The notes: generated by a model from the letters alone, not told the origin. Positions 28,356-38,935 are shown, counted from the stretch's first letter. The stretch: DNA of 64,000 bases from Thiohalocapsa halophila (GCF_016583825.1 NZ_NRRV01000002.1:1-64000); one strand, 5' to 3'. A program made the numbers and translations.

Positions 28356-29138
28356 TCAGCGCGACGGCGGGAGGAAGCGAAGCGGATCCACAGCGACGCC
28401 GTTGCGACGAATCTCGAAGTGCAGCAAGCCCTCGCCGTTGGCCGCTCGACCGGCGACGGCAACACGCTCGCCGCGCTTGACGCGATCGCCTTCACGGGCG
28501 TGGAGCTCGCGGTTGAAGCCGTATGCGCTCAGATAGCGGGAATTGTGCTTCACGATGATAAGGTTGCCGTAACCCTTGAGTCCACTGCCGCTGTAAACCA
28601 CTGTTCCGTCGGCTGCGGCGGCAACCGGCGTGCCTTCGTTGACGGCGATGCGCACGCCTTGCCGCGTCCTGTCGCCGGTGCGAAAGCCCTGCTTGACCGG
28701 GCCCTGCACGGGCCAGTCCCAGGTGATGCCGGAGCTCGCGGCGTCCGCTCCAGCGACCGCAGCCGTGGTGCGCGCCGACGTTTTCACGGTACGCGCCCGC
28801 CCAGGCGACGACGTGCGCGCCAACGCCCGCCGCGATCCGCTGCCGCCCCGGCGCGAGCGCCCGTCCGGCGGCTCCACGCGCAGGAGGTCGCCGGCAAAGA
28901 TGCTGTAGGGGGGAGCCAAATCGTTCCAGGCCGCGAGCTTGCGCATAGACATGCGCTTGTGCTCCGCGATCTCGCTGAGCGTATCGCCGCTGCGGATGCG
29001 GTAGTAGCCCGGCGGCGCGGGGCCATAGCCGTCGCGGCTGTCCACCGGCGCCAAGCCGCCCGCGCCGCAGCCCGCGAGCAGCGCCGCCAGCACCAGTGAC
29101 GCCGCCAGCCGCAGCAGCTTCGGCATCGGCGCCTGCAT
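28356..29138 (-). CDS. nlpD: NlpD-like lipoprotein, LysM plus degenerate M23 domain
   Basis: A 260-residue outer membrane lipoprotein. The lipobox is LLAGC near residues 20-24. A LysM domain ([18 protein letters not shown]) binds peptidoglycan. The C-terminal LytM/M23 domain ([15 protein letters not shown] onward) lacks zinc ligands: HxGID is replaced by RQGVRIA, as in NlpD proteins that activate amidases (AmiC) instead of cutting the wall themselves. The ATG overlaps the pcm stop by one base (TGATG). A second methionine at residue 5 is also a possible start. It helps daughter-cell separation. Confidence 0.93.
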   Translation of the reverse strand: MQAPMPKLLRLAASLVLAALLAGCGAGGLAPVDSRDGYGPAPPGYYRIRSGDTLSEIAEHKRMSMRKLAAWNDLAPPYSIFAGDLLRVEPPDGRSRRGGSGSRRALARTSSPGRARTVKTSARTTAAVAGADAASSGITWDWPVQGPVKQGFRTGDRTRQGVRIAVNEGTPVAAAADGTVVYSGSGLKGYGNLIIVKHNSRYLSAYGFNRELHAREGDRVKRGERVAVAGRAANGEGLLHFEIRRNGVAVDPLRFLPPSR

Positions 29139-29815
29139 CAGGCCACCCCCGCGAGCAAGGGTACGAAGGTGACGGGCTCCAGCACCTCATGCCGGAAGCC
29201 GACCGTCGTCCGGGTCAGGCGCAACAACACCTGGCCGTCGCCGCCGTTCAGCGGCAGCACCATGCGTCCGCCGGGGGCGAGCTGAGCTGCCAGCTGACGC
29301 GGCACGCCGTGCGCCGCCGCGGTGATCAGAATGCCGTCGAAGGGCGCGTACTCCTGCCAGCCCAGCGCACCGTCGCCATGGCGCAGCCGCACGTTGCGGC
29401 ACTGCAGCGCCCGCAGCCTCGCCTGGGCGCGCTGCCAGAGGACAGCGACCCGCTCGACGCTGTACACCCGGCGCACCAGGGCCGCCAGAACGGCGGTCTG
29501 ATAGCCGGAGCCCGTGCCGATCTCCAGCACCGTCGAGCAGCACCCGGGCGCCAGCAGCGCCTCGGTCATGCGCGCCACGGTATAGGGCTGCGAGATGGTC
29601 TGGCCGCTGCCGATGGGCAGAGCGGCGTCGTCGTAGGCATGGGTGGCCAAGGCCTCGTCCACGAACAGATGCCGCGGCACCTGGGTCATGACGCCAATGA
29701 CGCGGGCATCGCCGATACCCGCGGCGGTCAGCCGCGTGGCGAGCCGCAGCCTGGCACGGCCGTGGCCCGGCACCCGGCCGGAAGCGGCCTCCGGGGCGAG
29801 CGTGCCGGCCTTCAA
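29138..29815 (-). CDS. pcm: protein-L-isoaspartate O-methyltransferase
   Basis: About 225 residues. The enzyme methylates damaged isoaspartyl residues with S-adenosylmethionine. Key motifs are [29 protein letters not shown], the SAM motif [16 protein letters not shown], and [14 protein letters not shown] near the C-terminus. There is no ATG in the expected place; the TTG at 29815 overlaps the surE stop as TTGA and gives the length expected, though a GTG a little inside is possible. It is coupled to surE and to nlpD. Confidence 0.93.
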   Translation of the reverse strand: MKAGTLAPEAASGRVPGHGRARLRLATRLTAAGIGDARVIGVMTQVPRHLFVDEALATHAYDDAALPIGSGQTISQPYTVARMTEALLAPGCCSTVLEIGTGSGYQTAVLAALVRRVYSVERVAVLWQRAQARLRALQCRNVRLRHGDGALGWQEYAPFDGILITAAAHGVPRQLAAQLAPGGRMVLPLNGGDGQVLLRLTRTTVGFRHEVLEPVTFVPLLAGVA

Positions 29816-30561
29816 GGCAGTGCGTCCAGCCACCGACCGACGGGACCGAGCGCCGCGTGGCGGGTGAGATCGATCTGAATGGGCGTCACCGACACCTGCC
29901 CCGAGCGCAGCGCAAAGAAGTCGGTCCCCTCGCCCGCATCCTGCTCGGGGCCCGCGGGACCGATCCAATACATAGGCCGCCCGCGGGGATCCTGGATGCG
30001 CGAAACGGACTCCGCCTTATGCCGGTGACCGAGCCTGGTAGCAGCCACCCCACGCAGCTCGGCCAGTGGAACATCCGGCACATTCACGTTCAGGATAGTG
30101 CTCGGACTGAGCGTGGCGTCGCGCAGGCCGGAGACGAGCCTCACCGCCACCGCTCCCGCGGTCTCCAGGTGCTTCGGCTGATGGGCTGCCATGGATATGG
30201 CGATGGCCGGCAAGCCGAGGAAACGCCCTTCGGTGGCGGCGGCGACGGTGCCCGAGTAGATGACGTCGTCGCCCAGATTCGGGCCGTGGTTGATGCCGGC
30301 CACCACCAGATCCGGCTCCGCGTCCAACAGACCCGTGAGTGCCAGGTGCACGCAGTCCGTGGGTGTGCCGTTGACCCGGATAATGCCGGACTCCAGACGC
30401 TCCGCCCGGATCGGCACGTCCAGCGTCAGGGAGTTGCTGGCACCACTGCGGTCGCGGTCCGGCGCCACCACCGTGACCTCACCGAGCGCGGCCAGGGCGT
30501 CGGCGAGCACATGTAGGCCTGGAGACCGGTATCCGTCGTCGTTGCTGATGAGTATGTTCAT
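29812..30561 (-). CDS. surE: 5'/3'-nucleotidase SurE
   Basis: A 249-residue cytosolic metal-dependent phosphatase that acts on nucleoside monophosphates in stationary phase. The opening [20 protein letters not shown] carries the metal-binding aspartates; [30 protein letters not shown] and the later YWIGP segment match the family. I chose the ATG at 30561 because the family begins exactly there; extra upstream codons have no resemblance. It opens the surE-pcm-nlpD-rpoS cluster. Confidence 0.96.
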   Translation of the reverse strand: MNILISNDDGYRSPGLHVLADALAALGEVTVVAPDRDRSGASNSLTLDVPIRAERLESGIIRVNGTPTDCVHLALTGLLDAEPDLVVAGINHGPNLGDDVIYSGTVAAATEGRFLGLPAIAISMAAHQPKHLETAGAVAVRLVSGLRDATLSPSTILNVNVPDVPLAELRGVAATRLGHRHKAESVSRIQDPRGRPMYWIGPAGPEQDAGEGTDFFALRSGQVSVTPIQIDLTRHAALGPVGRWLDALP

Positions 30562-30872
30562 GCTGTTGCAGCTGCGGCGAGGCGCTTGACCGGACGGCGC
30601 CCGCAACGTCGGGCACACGATGCCACAATAGGACGCCAAGACCAGCGGTTTCGGGCCCTGCATCGAGACCCAACATTTCCGACACGGGCGGCAGCGAGCG
30701 CGCGCCGCGGCAGACCTCTGCCAGGCAAGGCGCTTTCGCTGCCCTGCCGTGCGCACTCAGCGCACATCCGCGTCGAGGGCGCCGCCCAGCGCCGGCGCTC
30801 AAGCGGCATGATACAGCCAACGCGAGCAGGTGGTCCGAGCCCGCCGGCGACCCATCGCTTATCATAAGTCAG
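30562..30872. other. divergent intergenic region between surE and smr
   Basis: Contains promoters for both directions by position. Just before the smr ATG is a perfect palindrome, cttatcataag at 30858-30868. It includes TATCAT, a possible -10 so close to the ATG that the transcript could be leaderless. No coding sequence is recognised. Confidence 0.4.
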
Positions 30873-31427
30873 ATGAACAAGCAGCTCCACGACTCTGATT
30901 CAGAAATATTTCGCACGGCGATGGGTGACGTCGAGCCGCTCGAGGCGAACCGTGCCGAGCCTTACCGCGAGCGCCCGCCCCCGGTGCCGCGCCCGCAGCC
31001 CGAGGAGGACCCCGCCGAGCGCCCCGAGCCCCTGGCCGAAAGCGAAGTGGAGACACACGACTACCTGATCTTCGCCCGGCCCGGCATCCAAAAGCGCGTC
31101 GTCGCGGAGCTGCAGCGCGGGCGCATCCAGCCCGAGCTCGAAGTGGACCTGCACGGTCTGCGGGTTGCGCATGCCCAAGCCCTGCTCAAGGACTTCTTCG
31201 CCGACTGCCGGCATCGGCGCGTGCGCTGTGCGCGCATCATCCACGGCAAGGGCCGCGGCTCGGACAGCCGCCAGCCCGTGCTGAAGTGCAAGGTGAACTA
31301 TTGGCTCCGCCTGCGCGAAGACGTGCTTGCCTTCGTCTCAGCCACCCGTCGCGATGGTGGTACCGGCGCGGTCTATGTGCTGCTGCGCAATCCCGACAAG
31401 GGCAGCCAGCGGCGCACCCAATCGTGA
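30873..31427 (+). CDS. Smr-domain protein (SmrA-like nuclease)
   Basis: A 184-residue protein. The first 60 residues are proline- and glutamate-rich. The Smr domain starts at about residue 90: ELEVDLHGLRVAHAQALLKD holds the LDxHG motif, and ARIIHGKGRGSDSRQPVLK holds the HGKG motif; it ends in GAVYVLLR. These are features of stand-alone Smr proteins, which nick DNA or RNA in E. coli homologues. No ribosome binding site is visible before the ATG. Its stop overlaps the start of the next gene (GTGA). Confidence 0.9.
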   Translation: MNKQLHDSDSEIFRTAMGDVEPLEANRAEPYRERPPPVPRPQPEEDPAERPEPLAESEVETHDYLIFARPGIQKRVVAELQRGRIQPELEVDLHGLRVAHAQALLKDFFADCRHRRVRCARIIHGKGRGSDSRQPVLKCKVNYWLRLREDVLAFVSATRRDGGTGAVYVLLRNPDKGSQRRTQS

Positions 31428-34400
31428 CGCCCCATCCCGTTCAGGCGCCCATTCAGGCGCCTAGCGCCGCTCGTTTGTGGCCACGGCTTTGGGCGGCCCT
31501 CGTTCTGGTCTGTGCCGCCGCTGCGGCCGCGCCGCAGACGCCGGCGACCACCGGCGCGGTGGCGGGCGAGCCCCCCGTCAGTCAAGCGCTGGTGGAGCAG
31601 CGCCTGACGCAAGTCGAGGAGAGCGCCGACCTGCCCGAGGCCGAGCGCACACGGCTCATCAGCGAGCTAACCGCCGTGCTGAAGGACCTCGCCGATGCCG
31701 AGCGTATGCGATCGGCAGCCACGGAGTACGCGGCGGCCATCACGCAGGCGCCGGCGCAGAGCGAAGCGATCCGCAGCGAGCTCGCGGCGGCGGCCGAAGC
31801 ACCGACCGAAGCCCCGACCCAGGACCTGCCGGCGGATGCGGACCTGGCGACCATCGAGTCGCGCATTAGCGCTCAGCAGGCCGAGATCGCCGCCATCGAG
31901 GCACGCATCACGCGGCTGTCGGAGGCGTTGGAAGCCGGGGACCAGAATCCCGGCCAGATCCGCGAGCGCATTGCCGCCATCGATACGCGGCTGGCTGAGC
32001 TGGCGCCTGCTCCTGGCGAGGCGGACGCCGTCTCCGCCCAGGCGCAGGAGATCAGCGCCTGGGCGCGCCAGGCCCGGCGTGCCGTGCTGCGCGCCGAGCA
32101 GGAGATGCTGGAGCAGCAACTGCTGAGCGCCAGCGCGCGCCGCGAGCTGACCCTCGCCAAGCGCGACCTGGCGCGCCAGGAGCTGGAGGCGGCCAAGGCC
32201 CGCCGCGGGCTGCTCGAGCGCCGCGCCGACAGCCTGCGGCGGCGCACCGCCCAAGAAGTCCAGGAACTGATGGACGCCGAGCGTGCCGCCACCGCCGGCG
32301 CCCACCCCTTGATACAGACCTTCGCCAAGCGCAATGCCGCACTCGCCGAAACCGTCGGCGAAACCACGGAGGCGCTGGCGCAGCTCGACCAGCGACGCAC
32401 CCAGCTGGAGCAGCAGCGCGCGCGCATCAAGGAAGACTTCGTCAATGCCCGCGAGCGCCTGGAAGCCGCCGGCCTGAACCGCGCCCAGGGTCAGGTGCTG
32501 ATCGAGCAGCGCGGGCAGCTGCCGGACCCCCGCCAGCTGCGCAAGAACGCCGCGGCGCGCGCCGACCAGATCGCCGAGAGCACGCTGCGCAGCGTGCGCT
32601 GGCGCGAGGAGCTGCGCGGGCTGGACGACCTGGATGCCTGGGTGGATGCCGCAGTTGCCGAGCTGCCGGCGCAGGAGCGCGCTGACGTCGACCAGGCCCA
32701 ATTGCGCGAGGAGCTGCGCGCCCAGGGCGAGACGCGCCGCAAGCTGCTCACCACTGCGCTGAAGCTGGAGGAGAGCTATCGCCGGTCCCTGGGAGAGGTG
32801 GACTTCGCGGGGCAGCAGCTGCGCGAGCTGGTGCAGCGCTACGACCGCTACCTTTCGGAGCGGCTGCTGTGGGTGCGCAGTATCGGTCCGGTCACCGAGC
32901 AGTCCTTCGCGGCCCTGCCGGCGGCCGTCGCCTGGGTGCTCAGCCCGCAAAACTGGGCCGCCGTCGGCACTACGCTAGCCGTGGAGGCGACACGCTCGCC
33001 GGTGCTCTGGCTCGGCCTGGCGGCGGTGGCTCTGTTGTTCTGGCGCAATGCGGCCCTGCGTCGCGCCATCCGCGCCAGCGCCGAGCCGCTGCGGCGCATC
33101 AGCACGGACCGCTTTCGCTACACCATCACCGCCTTGGGCCTGTCGCTGCTGGCCGCCGCCCCTTGGCCGGTACTGGCATTGACGCTCGGGCAAGTGCTGC
33201 AGAGCTCAGTCGCCGCAGACGGGTTCGTCAAGGCTGTGGGTACGGCGCTGATGGCCATTGTGCCGGCCCTGTACTATTTGCTCGCCTTCCGCATGCTCTG
33301 TCTGCGCGGCGGGGTCGCCGACCGCCACTTCCGCTGGCAGAGCGACACCCTGGTGCTGCTGCGCCGCTCGAGCCTCGTCGCAATCGCACTGCTGATGCCG
33401 CTGGGGTTCGTGGCCGCGATGATCCACAACCAGCAAGAGCCGATGTTCACGGCCACCCTGGGCCGGCTGTCGCTGGCGCTATTTAACCTGGGCCTCGCAA
33501 TGGCGACCGCCGTGGTGTTGCACCCCAGTCGCGGTGCCCTCCAGCATGTGCTGGCGAAGCGCCCGGAGGCCTGGTATGCGCGTCTGCGCATGCTCTGGTA
33601 TCCACTGGTTGTCGCGGTGCCGGCGGCGCTGGCACTCCTCGCCATGGCCGGTTTTCTCTACACCTCCGGCGTGCTGCTGCGCTCGCTGGTGAACGAGCTC
33701 TGGCTCGCGCTCGGACTCGTGGTGGTGCATCAGCTCATCGCCCGCTGGCTGCTCGTGGCACGGCGGCGCCTGGCCCTCAGCGCGGCCCTGGAGCGGCGTG
33801 CCCAGCGCGAGGCCGCCAAGGCGGCCGACGCCGCCGGCGCCGAGGCCCTGGCGGTGCAGGAGGAGGCCGTGGACCTGGCCTCGCTGGACGCCCAGACCCG
33901 ACGGCTGCTGAACCTGGCCATTTTCGTGGCCGCCGCCGTCGGCCTGTCGCTCATTTGGTCGGACGTGCTGCCGGCGCTGAACCTGTTCGAGCGGGTGACC
34001 CTGTGGACCTACACCGGCGAGGTGGACGGCATCGAGGAGTCGATCCCGGTAACCCTCGCGGACTTGGGGCTGGTGCTGGTGATCATCGCCGCGGCCGTCG
34101 CGGCAGCACGCAACCTGCCGGCGTTGCTGGAGATCCTGCTGCTGCAGAGCAGCAATCTCAGCGCCGGTAGCCGCTATACCATCATCACGCTGACGGGCTA
34201 TGCCATCACTGCCATCGGAGCGCTCTTGGTCTTCGGTGCCCTCGGCTTGTCTTGGGGGCAGGTGCAATGGCTGGTGGCGGCGCTGGGCGTCGGCATCGGC
34301 TTCGGCCTGCAGGAGATTGTCGCCAACTTCATCAGCGGCCTCATCATTTTGTTCGAGCGCCCGGTGCGCGTGGGCGACATCGTTACCATCGGCGACACCA

Positions 34401-34900
34401 CCGGCGTGGTGACCCGAATCGAGATCCGCGCCACCACAGTGCGCAACTGGGATCGACAGGAGCTGTTGGTGCCCAACAAGGAGCTGATCACCGGGCGCCT
34501 GACCAACTGGACCCTGTCGGATCAGATCAACCGTATCGTGGTGCCCGTCGGCGTCGAGTACGGCAGCGACGCGCACAAGGCATTGGAGATCCTCGCCGAC
34601 GTTGCCCGGGAGCACGAGCGTGTGCTCGAAGACCCAGCGCCGATCATCACCTTCGAGGGCTTCGGCAACGACTCCCTGACCCTGGTGCTGCGCTGTTTCC
34701 TCGCGGACATGGACTACCGGCTCGACACCATCACCGCCCTGCACCATGCCATCAACGACAGGTTCCGCGCCGCCGGCATCGGCATCGCCTTCCCGCAGCG
34801 CGACCTGCATATCCGCTCCGTGCAGCCGCTGGAGGTGCACCTGCGCCGCGACCAAACGCCGGTCGGCGGCCCCGGCACAGCCGCCGCCGCACCGGACTGA
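31424..34900 (+). CDS. large mechanosensitive channel of the MscS/MscK family
   Basis: About 1,158 residues, close to E. coli MscK. The GTG start overlaps the smr stop. It has a signal peptide (WAALVLVCAAAAAAPQ), then about 450 residues of periplasmic coiled coil, then eight or so helices and an MscS core. The pore helix reads ALGVGIGFGLQEIVANFISG, followed by the beta domain phrase RPVRVGDIVTIGDTTGVV and TVRNWDRQELLVPNKELITG. These channels release solutes on sudden dilution. The next genes (zntB and a hypothetical) are close behind and may be cotranscribed. Confidence 0.93.
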   Translation: MTPHPVQAPIQAPSAARLWPRLWAALVLVCAAAAAAPQTPATTGAVAGEPPVSQALVEQRLTQVEESADLPEAERTRLISELTAVLKDLADAERMRSAATEYAAAITQAPAQSEAIRSELAAAAEAPTEAPTQDLPADADLATIESRISAQQAEIAAIEARITRLSEALEAGDQNPGQIRERIAAIDTRLAELAPAPGEADAVSAQAQEISAWARQARRAVLRAEQEMLEQQLLSASARRELTLAKRDLARQELEAAKARRGLLERRADSLRRRTAQEVQELMDAERAATAGAHPLIQTFAKRNAALAETVGETTEALAQLDQRRTQLEQQRARIKEDFVNARERLEAAGLNRAQGQVLIEQRGQLPDPRQLRKNAAARADQIAESTLRSVRWREELRGLDDLDAWVDAAVAELPAQERADVDQAQLREELRAQGETRRKLLTTALKLEESYRRSLGEVDFAGQQLRELVQRYDRYLSERLLWVRSIGPVTEQSFAALPAAVAWVLSPQNWAAVGTTLAVEATRSPVLWLGLAAVALLFWRNAALRRAIRASAEPLRRISTDRFRYTITALGLSLLAAAPWPVLALTLGQVLQSSVAADGFVKAVGTALMAIVPALYYLLAFRMLCLRGGVADRHFRWQSDTLVLLRRSSLVAIALLMPLGFVAAMIHNQQEPMFTATLGRLSLALFNLGLAMATAVVLHPSRGALQHVLAKRPEAWYARLRMLWYPLVVAVPAALALLAMAGFLYTSGVLLRSLVNELWLALGLVVVHQLIARWLLVARRRLALSAALERRAQREAAKAADAAGAEALAVQEEAVDLASLDAQTRRLLNLAIFVAAAVGLSLIWSDVLPALNLFERVTLWTYTGEVDGIEESIPVTLADLGLVLVIIAAAVAAARNLPALLEILLLQSSNLSAGSRYTIITLTGYAITAIGALLVFGALGLSWGQVQWLVAALGVGIGFGLQEIVANFISGLIILFERPVRVGDIVTIGDTTGVVTRIEIRATTVRNWDRQELLVPNKELITGRLTNWTLSDQINRIVVPVGVEYGSDAHKALEILADVAREHERVLEDPAPIITFEGFGNDSLTLVLRCFLADMDYRLDTITALHHAINDRFRAAGIGIAFPQRDLHIRSVQPLEVHLRRDQTPVGGPGTAAAAPD

Positions 34901-34921
34901 CCTTGTCTTGCCCGCGCCGCC

Positions 34922-35914
34922 ATGCCGCATCCCGATCGACTGCACAACTGGTTCGGCCTTGCCTTCGGCTACCGACTGAATGGCGCAGGCGGCGGCACGC
35001 CTATTGGCTGGGCGGACCTCGTCGAGACGGCGCCGGCAGCGCAGACCTGGGTCCACCTTGATCTGCGTCATCCGAACGCCCACCGCTGGCTGCGCGAGGA
35101 CAGCGCCCTGGATCCCCTCACCCTAGAAGCCCTTTCCACCCTCACGGCCGGCCCCCGGCTGGCGAGCGGCGGCGAGGGGCTGCTCCTGGTGTTGAAGGGC
35201 ATCGACCAACGCTCCACGGCAGCGCTGGGCGACATGGTGACGGTACGCTTGTGGACCGACGGCCGGCGCCTCATCACCTGTCAGCGCGGGCGCGTGCGCG
35301 CAATCGAGGACCTGCACGCGGCGTTGCGCCGGGGCATGGGGCCCGCCGGCATCGGCACCGTCGTTGCGGAGCTCGCCGACGGACTCATGACCCACATCGA
35401 CGACGTGCTGGAGGAGCTTCAGGCCGCCACCCGCCGCCTCGGCCAGGCCGGCAACCGTGCCCGCCACCCCGAGAACCTGGTGGCCGAGCTCGCCACCCTG
35501 CGCCGGCGCATGATCCTGATGCGCTTTCACCTGACGCCGCAGCGCCGCGCCCTTGCGCAGCTGGCCGCCGTGCGCCACCCCTGGATCGACGCCGACGCCC
35601 GCCATCTAGTACGGGAAATCGCCGACCGCTGCCACCATGCCGCCGAAGGCCTCGCCGCCGCCGGCGAGATCACCGCCATCACCCAGGACGAGATCCTCCA
35701 GCGCTCCTCCGAGACCACCGAGCGCCGGGTCTATTCGCTTACCGTCATCACGGCGATCTTCCTGCCGCTCAGCTTCGCCACCGGCTTGCTCGGCGTGAAC
35801 CTCGCCGGCATCCCCGACGCCAACGACCCGCTGGCCTTCCTGATTCTGTGCCTGTTCCTGCTGCTCGTGGCCCTGGTGCAGCTGTGGCTGCTGCGGCGCA
35901 AGGGATGGTTTTAG
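34922..35914 (+). CDS. zntB: CorA-family zinc transporter, ZntB-like
   Basis: A 330-residue transporter of the CorA superfamily. The first 260 residues are the cytoplasmic funnel domain rich in helices; two C-terminal helices form the pore (VITAIFLPLSFATGLLGVNL and LAFLILCLFLLLVALVQLWLL). The loop motif is GVNLAGIP: the GVN of ZntB and not the GMN of CorA magnesium channels. This points to zinc or another divalent ion. It starts 21 bp after the mechanosensitive channel gene. Confidence 0.85.
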   Translation: MPHPDRLHNWFGLAFGYRLNGAGGGTPIGWADLVETAPAAQTWVHLDLRHPNAHRWLREDSALDPLTLEALSTLTAGPRLASGGEGLLLVLKGIDQRSTAALGDMVTVRLWTDGRRLITCQRGRVRAIEDLHAALRRGMGPAGIGTVVAELADGLMTHIDDVLEELQAATRRLGQAGNRARHPENLVAELATLRRRMILMRFHLTPQRRALAQLAAVRHPWIDADARHLVREIADRCHHAAEGLAAAGEITAITQDEILQRSSETTERRVYSLTVITAIFLPLSFATGLLGVNLAGIPDANDPLAFLILCLFLLLVALVQLWLLRRKGWF

Positions 35915-36303
35915 GGAGATACCGATCCAATGCGCTGGTGGTCCGCCGCGATGACCTCGCGGCCGACCCGGCACAGGTGAAGCCCCTGGCGGAGGCCCTG
36001 GTGGAGGCCCTGTTCGCCGCCGAGGAGACCCTGCGCGAGGACGTCATCAAGCAGCTGGTGGACTGGTCCGCCGTCGCCGAGGCCCTGCTCGGAGAGCGCG
36101 GCGCGGCGGCGAAGGCCGAAGCGCTGTGGAGCAACAGCGGCCTCCCCGCCGTGGCCGGCTTCGTCCGCCGCTTCTCGCTTGAGCTCGCCGATGTCGAGGC
36201 GATGATGGCCGCGGCCTGGGCCAAGGGCCACAAGCGGGCGGTGCGGGACTTCATTGCCGAAAACCGGGACCGCGTCGCCTACTGGATGAGCGGCCAGCGC
36301 TGA
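35905..36303 (+). CDS. hypothetical protein
   Basis: About 132 residues, not recognised. The start (MVLGRYRSNALVV) overlaps the end of zntB by 10 bp in another frame, so it is translationally coupled. The sequence is helical and charged (AEALVEALFAAEETLRED, then KRAVRDFIAENRDRV), without signal or membrane segment. No motif suggests a function. Codon use and GC look like the neighbours. Confidence 0.55.
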   Translation: MVLGRYRSNALVVRRDDLAADPAQVKPLAEALVEALFAAEETLREDVIKQLVDWSAVAEALLGERGAAAKAEALWSNSGLPAVAGFVRRFSLELADVEAMMAAAWAKGHKRAVRDFIAENRDRVAYWMSGQR

Positions 36304-36553
36304 GCGATTCCCGTCATCGCTATCCGGATCGGGATCGCGATCGGCAGCGAAACCATCGTTGGCTCGGCCCCGGTGACAGGCTCGCCTCGGGCACCACCGG
36401 CCCCGGCAATCCTGCGTACGCCCCTCGCCCCTCAGCACCAGCCACTGACGCCCCTTGATATTGCCCCTGCCCCGGCCGCGGCGCCCCGCTATACTGCGCG
36501 ACCAGCTGTGGGGCCGATGGTGCCCCGACCCTTGCAAGCGACCGGAGCAGGCG

Positions 36554-38140
36554 ATGGCAGATCCCGCCGCAACGGCCCCGTCAGCAGCAGCGACCGCCGA
36601 GGTCGGCCCAGCTGACACCCCAGATGTCGCCCCGGAGGTCGCCCGCGCGGTGGACGCCGGCGACACCCTGGCCGCCGTAGATCTCGGCTCCAACTCCTTC
36701 CACCTGCTGGTCGCGCGCATGGACGGCGGCACGCTTCAGGTCATCGACCGGCACAAGGAGATGGTCCGCCTCGGCGAGGGGCTCACCAGCGACAAGCACC
36801 TGCGCGAAGACGTCGCCGAGCGCGCGCTGGCCTGCCTGGAGCGCATGGGTCAGCGGCTTAAGGACATGCCGCCGAAGAGAGTGCGCGCAGTAGGCACCAA
36901 CACCCTGCGCCAAATCCGCCCGGAGGCGCACTTCGTGGAGCGGGCGGAGCTGGCGCTGGGGCATCCCATCGAGGTCATCGCCGGGCGCGAAGAGGCACGG
37001 CTCATCTACCTGGGCGTCTCCCACGGGCTAGCCATCGGCGACGAGAAGCGCCTGGTCATCGACATCGGCGGCGGCAGCACCGAGGTCATCGTCGGCCAGG
37101 GCTTCCAGCCGACCCTGCGCGAGAGCCTGCACATGGGCTGTGTCAGCATGGCCCGGCGCTTCTTCGGCAACGACAAGATCACCGCCAAGCAAATGGACAA
37201 GGCGGAGCTCTACGGTGCGTTGGAAGTGCGCCCGGTGCGCGAGCTCTTCCGCCAGTCCGGCTGGGCCACGGCCACCGGCAGCTCCGGCACCATCAAGTCC
37301 ATCGCCGCGGTGGTCATGGCTGAGGGCTGGAGCGAAGACGGCATCACGGCGGAATCCCTCGGCCGGCTGCGTGCCGCCATCCTCGATGCCGGCAAGGCTT
37401 CCGCGCTCGACTTCAAGGGCCTGAGCGAGCGCAGGCGGCCGGTCTTCGCAGGCGGCGTCGCGGTGCTGCGGGCGCTCTTCTCCAGCCTGGCCATCGAGCA
37501 CATGCGGGTCTCGGATCAGGCCCTGCGGGAAGGCCTGATTTACGAAATGGTGGGTCGTCTGGAGCACGAAGACGTGCGCGAGCGTACGGTCGCCACCTTC
37601 AGCCGCCGCTTCGACGTCGACCAAGCCCATGCCGCGCGCGTGAAAGAGACCGCGCTGCACCTGTTGGCGCAGCTGCGCGAGCCCTGGCAGCTGAGCCATC
37701 CCGACTATGCGCCCATGCTCGGCTGGGCGGCGGAGCTGCACGAGATCGGTCTCGCCGTCTCCCATAGCCACTATCAAAAGCACGGCGCCTATCTCATCGG
37801 CAACGCGGACCTCTCCGGCTTCACCCGCCAGGAGCAGCAGGTCCTGGCGGCGCTGATCCTCGGACACAGGCGCAAGCTGCCCATCGACGCCTTCCTTCAG
37901 CTGCCGAGCAGCGTGCGCTACTGTGCCCGCCGGCTCTGTGTGATCCTGCGTCTGGCGGTGCTGTTGCGCCGCGGCCGCAGCCCGGACGGCATCCCGGAGC
38001 CGGACCTCGGCGCCGACGGTGATACCCTGCTGCTGCGCTTCCCGGATGGCTGGCTGGATCAGCACCCGCTCACCCGCCTGGAGCTCGAAGAAGAGGCCGC
38101 GCGGCTGCTCGCCGGCGGCTTCGGGCTTGAGTTTGGCTAG
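36554..38140 (+). CDS. ppx: exopolyphosphatase (Ppx/GppA family)
   Basis: A 528-residue cytosolic enzyme that releases phosphate from polyphosphate or acts on pppGpp. The ASKHA fold is clear: LAAVDLGSNSFHLLVARMD near residue 40, GTNTLRQIR, GREEARLIYLGVSHG and VIDIGGGSTEVIVGQG. The C-terminal part has HD-domain features (ELHEIGLAVSHSHYQKH), which favour Ppx-type length and layout. The start has a GGAG about 9 bases upstream. Ppx and GppA cannot be separated by eye, so the symbol is the more likely one. Confidence 0.9.
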   Translation: MADPAATAPSAAATAEVGPADTPDVAPEVARAVDAGDTLAAVDLGSNSFHLLVARMDGGTLQVIDRHKEMVRLGEGLTSDKHLREDVAERALACLERMGQRLKDMPPKRVRAVGTNTLRQIRPEAHFVERAELALGHPIEVIAGREEARLIYLGVSHGLAIGDEKRLVIDIGGGSTEVIVGQGFQPTLRESLHMGCVSMARRFFGNDKITAKQMDKAELYGALEVRPVRELFRQSGWATATGSSGTIKSIAAVVMAEGWSEDGITAESLGRLRAAILDAGKASALDFKGLSERRRPVFAGGVAVLRALFSSLAIEHMRVSDQALREGLIYEMVGRLEHEDVRERTVATFSRRFDVDQAHAARVKETALHLLAQLREPWQLSHPDYAPMLGWAAELHEIGLAVSHSHYQKHGAYLIGNADLSGFTRQEQQVLAALILGHRRKLPIDAFLQLPSSVRYCARRLCVILRLAVLLRRGRSPDGIPEPDLGADGDTLLLRFPDGWLDQHPLTRLELEEEAARLLAGGFGLEFG

Positions 38141-38331
38141 GGAGACAACGCAGGAGTGCCTGGGACGGGCCCCGATACGGGCCATCGACGGTGCGCGCCA
38201 AAGCCCCAACGCCCGTACGGAGACGTAACCTCGCAGCCGCGCGTTGCTGCTAAAATCGGCTCCGTTCGAGCGATCCGTCCGCGCGTCCTGCGCGGCTCCC
38301 CGCCAACCGACGAAGGAGGACAGCAACAACC

Positions 38332-38745
38332 ATGGCCAAGCTTTTTTCCGCCGAGTGGATGAACGAGCTCAAGGATGCCTGGAACAACGACCCGGAGGTC
38401 AGCGGCAAGCTCGCCGAGATCGGCTTCGACTCCGTGATCACCTGCGGCTTCAAGGACCAAGAGGACCCGGTCGGGGTCTTCGTGGTCGAGAAGGGCATTT
38501 GCACCCGCGCCGGCAGCTGGAACGGTGAAACCCCGGACTGGGACATGCGTGCGGACATGGACGACTGGCTCAAGTGGGTCAAGAAGGGCATCGGCATGAT
38601 GGGCATGGGCACCGCCTACGCCACCGGCAAGCTCAAGTTCAAGCACGGTGACTACGCCGCCATGATCAAGGACCCGCGCATGGCCGGCCCCTTCGTGAAG
38701 AGCTTCAACCTGATGAAGGACATCGGCGCCGACGAGCTCAGCTGA
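38332..38745 (+). CDS. SCP2-like sterol carrier family protein
   Basis: A 137-residue small cytosolic protein. The sequence opens MAKLFSAEWMNELKDAWNND and ends SFNLMKDIGADEL; the middle (ATGKLKFKHGDYAAMIKD) matches SCP2 sterol-transfer-like proteins, which bind lipids or acyl groups in a hydrophobic pocket. Related genes occur in sulfur- and alkane-using bacteria. The ligand is unknown. GGAGG lies 12 bases before the ATG. Confidence 0.75.
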   Translation: MAKLFSAEWMNELKDAWNNDPEVSGKLAEIGFDSVITCGFKDQEDPVGVFVVEKGICTRAGSWNGETPDWDMRADMDDWLKWVKKGIGMMGMGTAYATGKLKFKHGDYAAMIKDPRMAGPFVKSFNLMKDIGADELS

Positions 38746-38935
38746 GCCCGCACGCCGCTCCCCGGGCGGCGGCATCCGGCCGCCGCCCGCCCTCTTCGCC
38801 GGCCATCACCGCGCCCGTCACACCCGGCCGCAACGCTGCCGGATACACGCCTTTTGGCAAGCTCATGGACGCGGCGCTCAAGCCTCTGACGCCCGTCTCT
38901 GTCGTGGCGCGATATCACCGCCGGCACTCGTCGGC

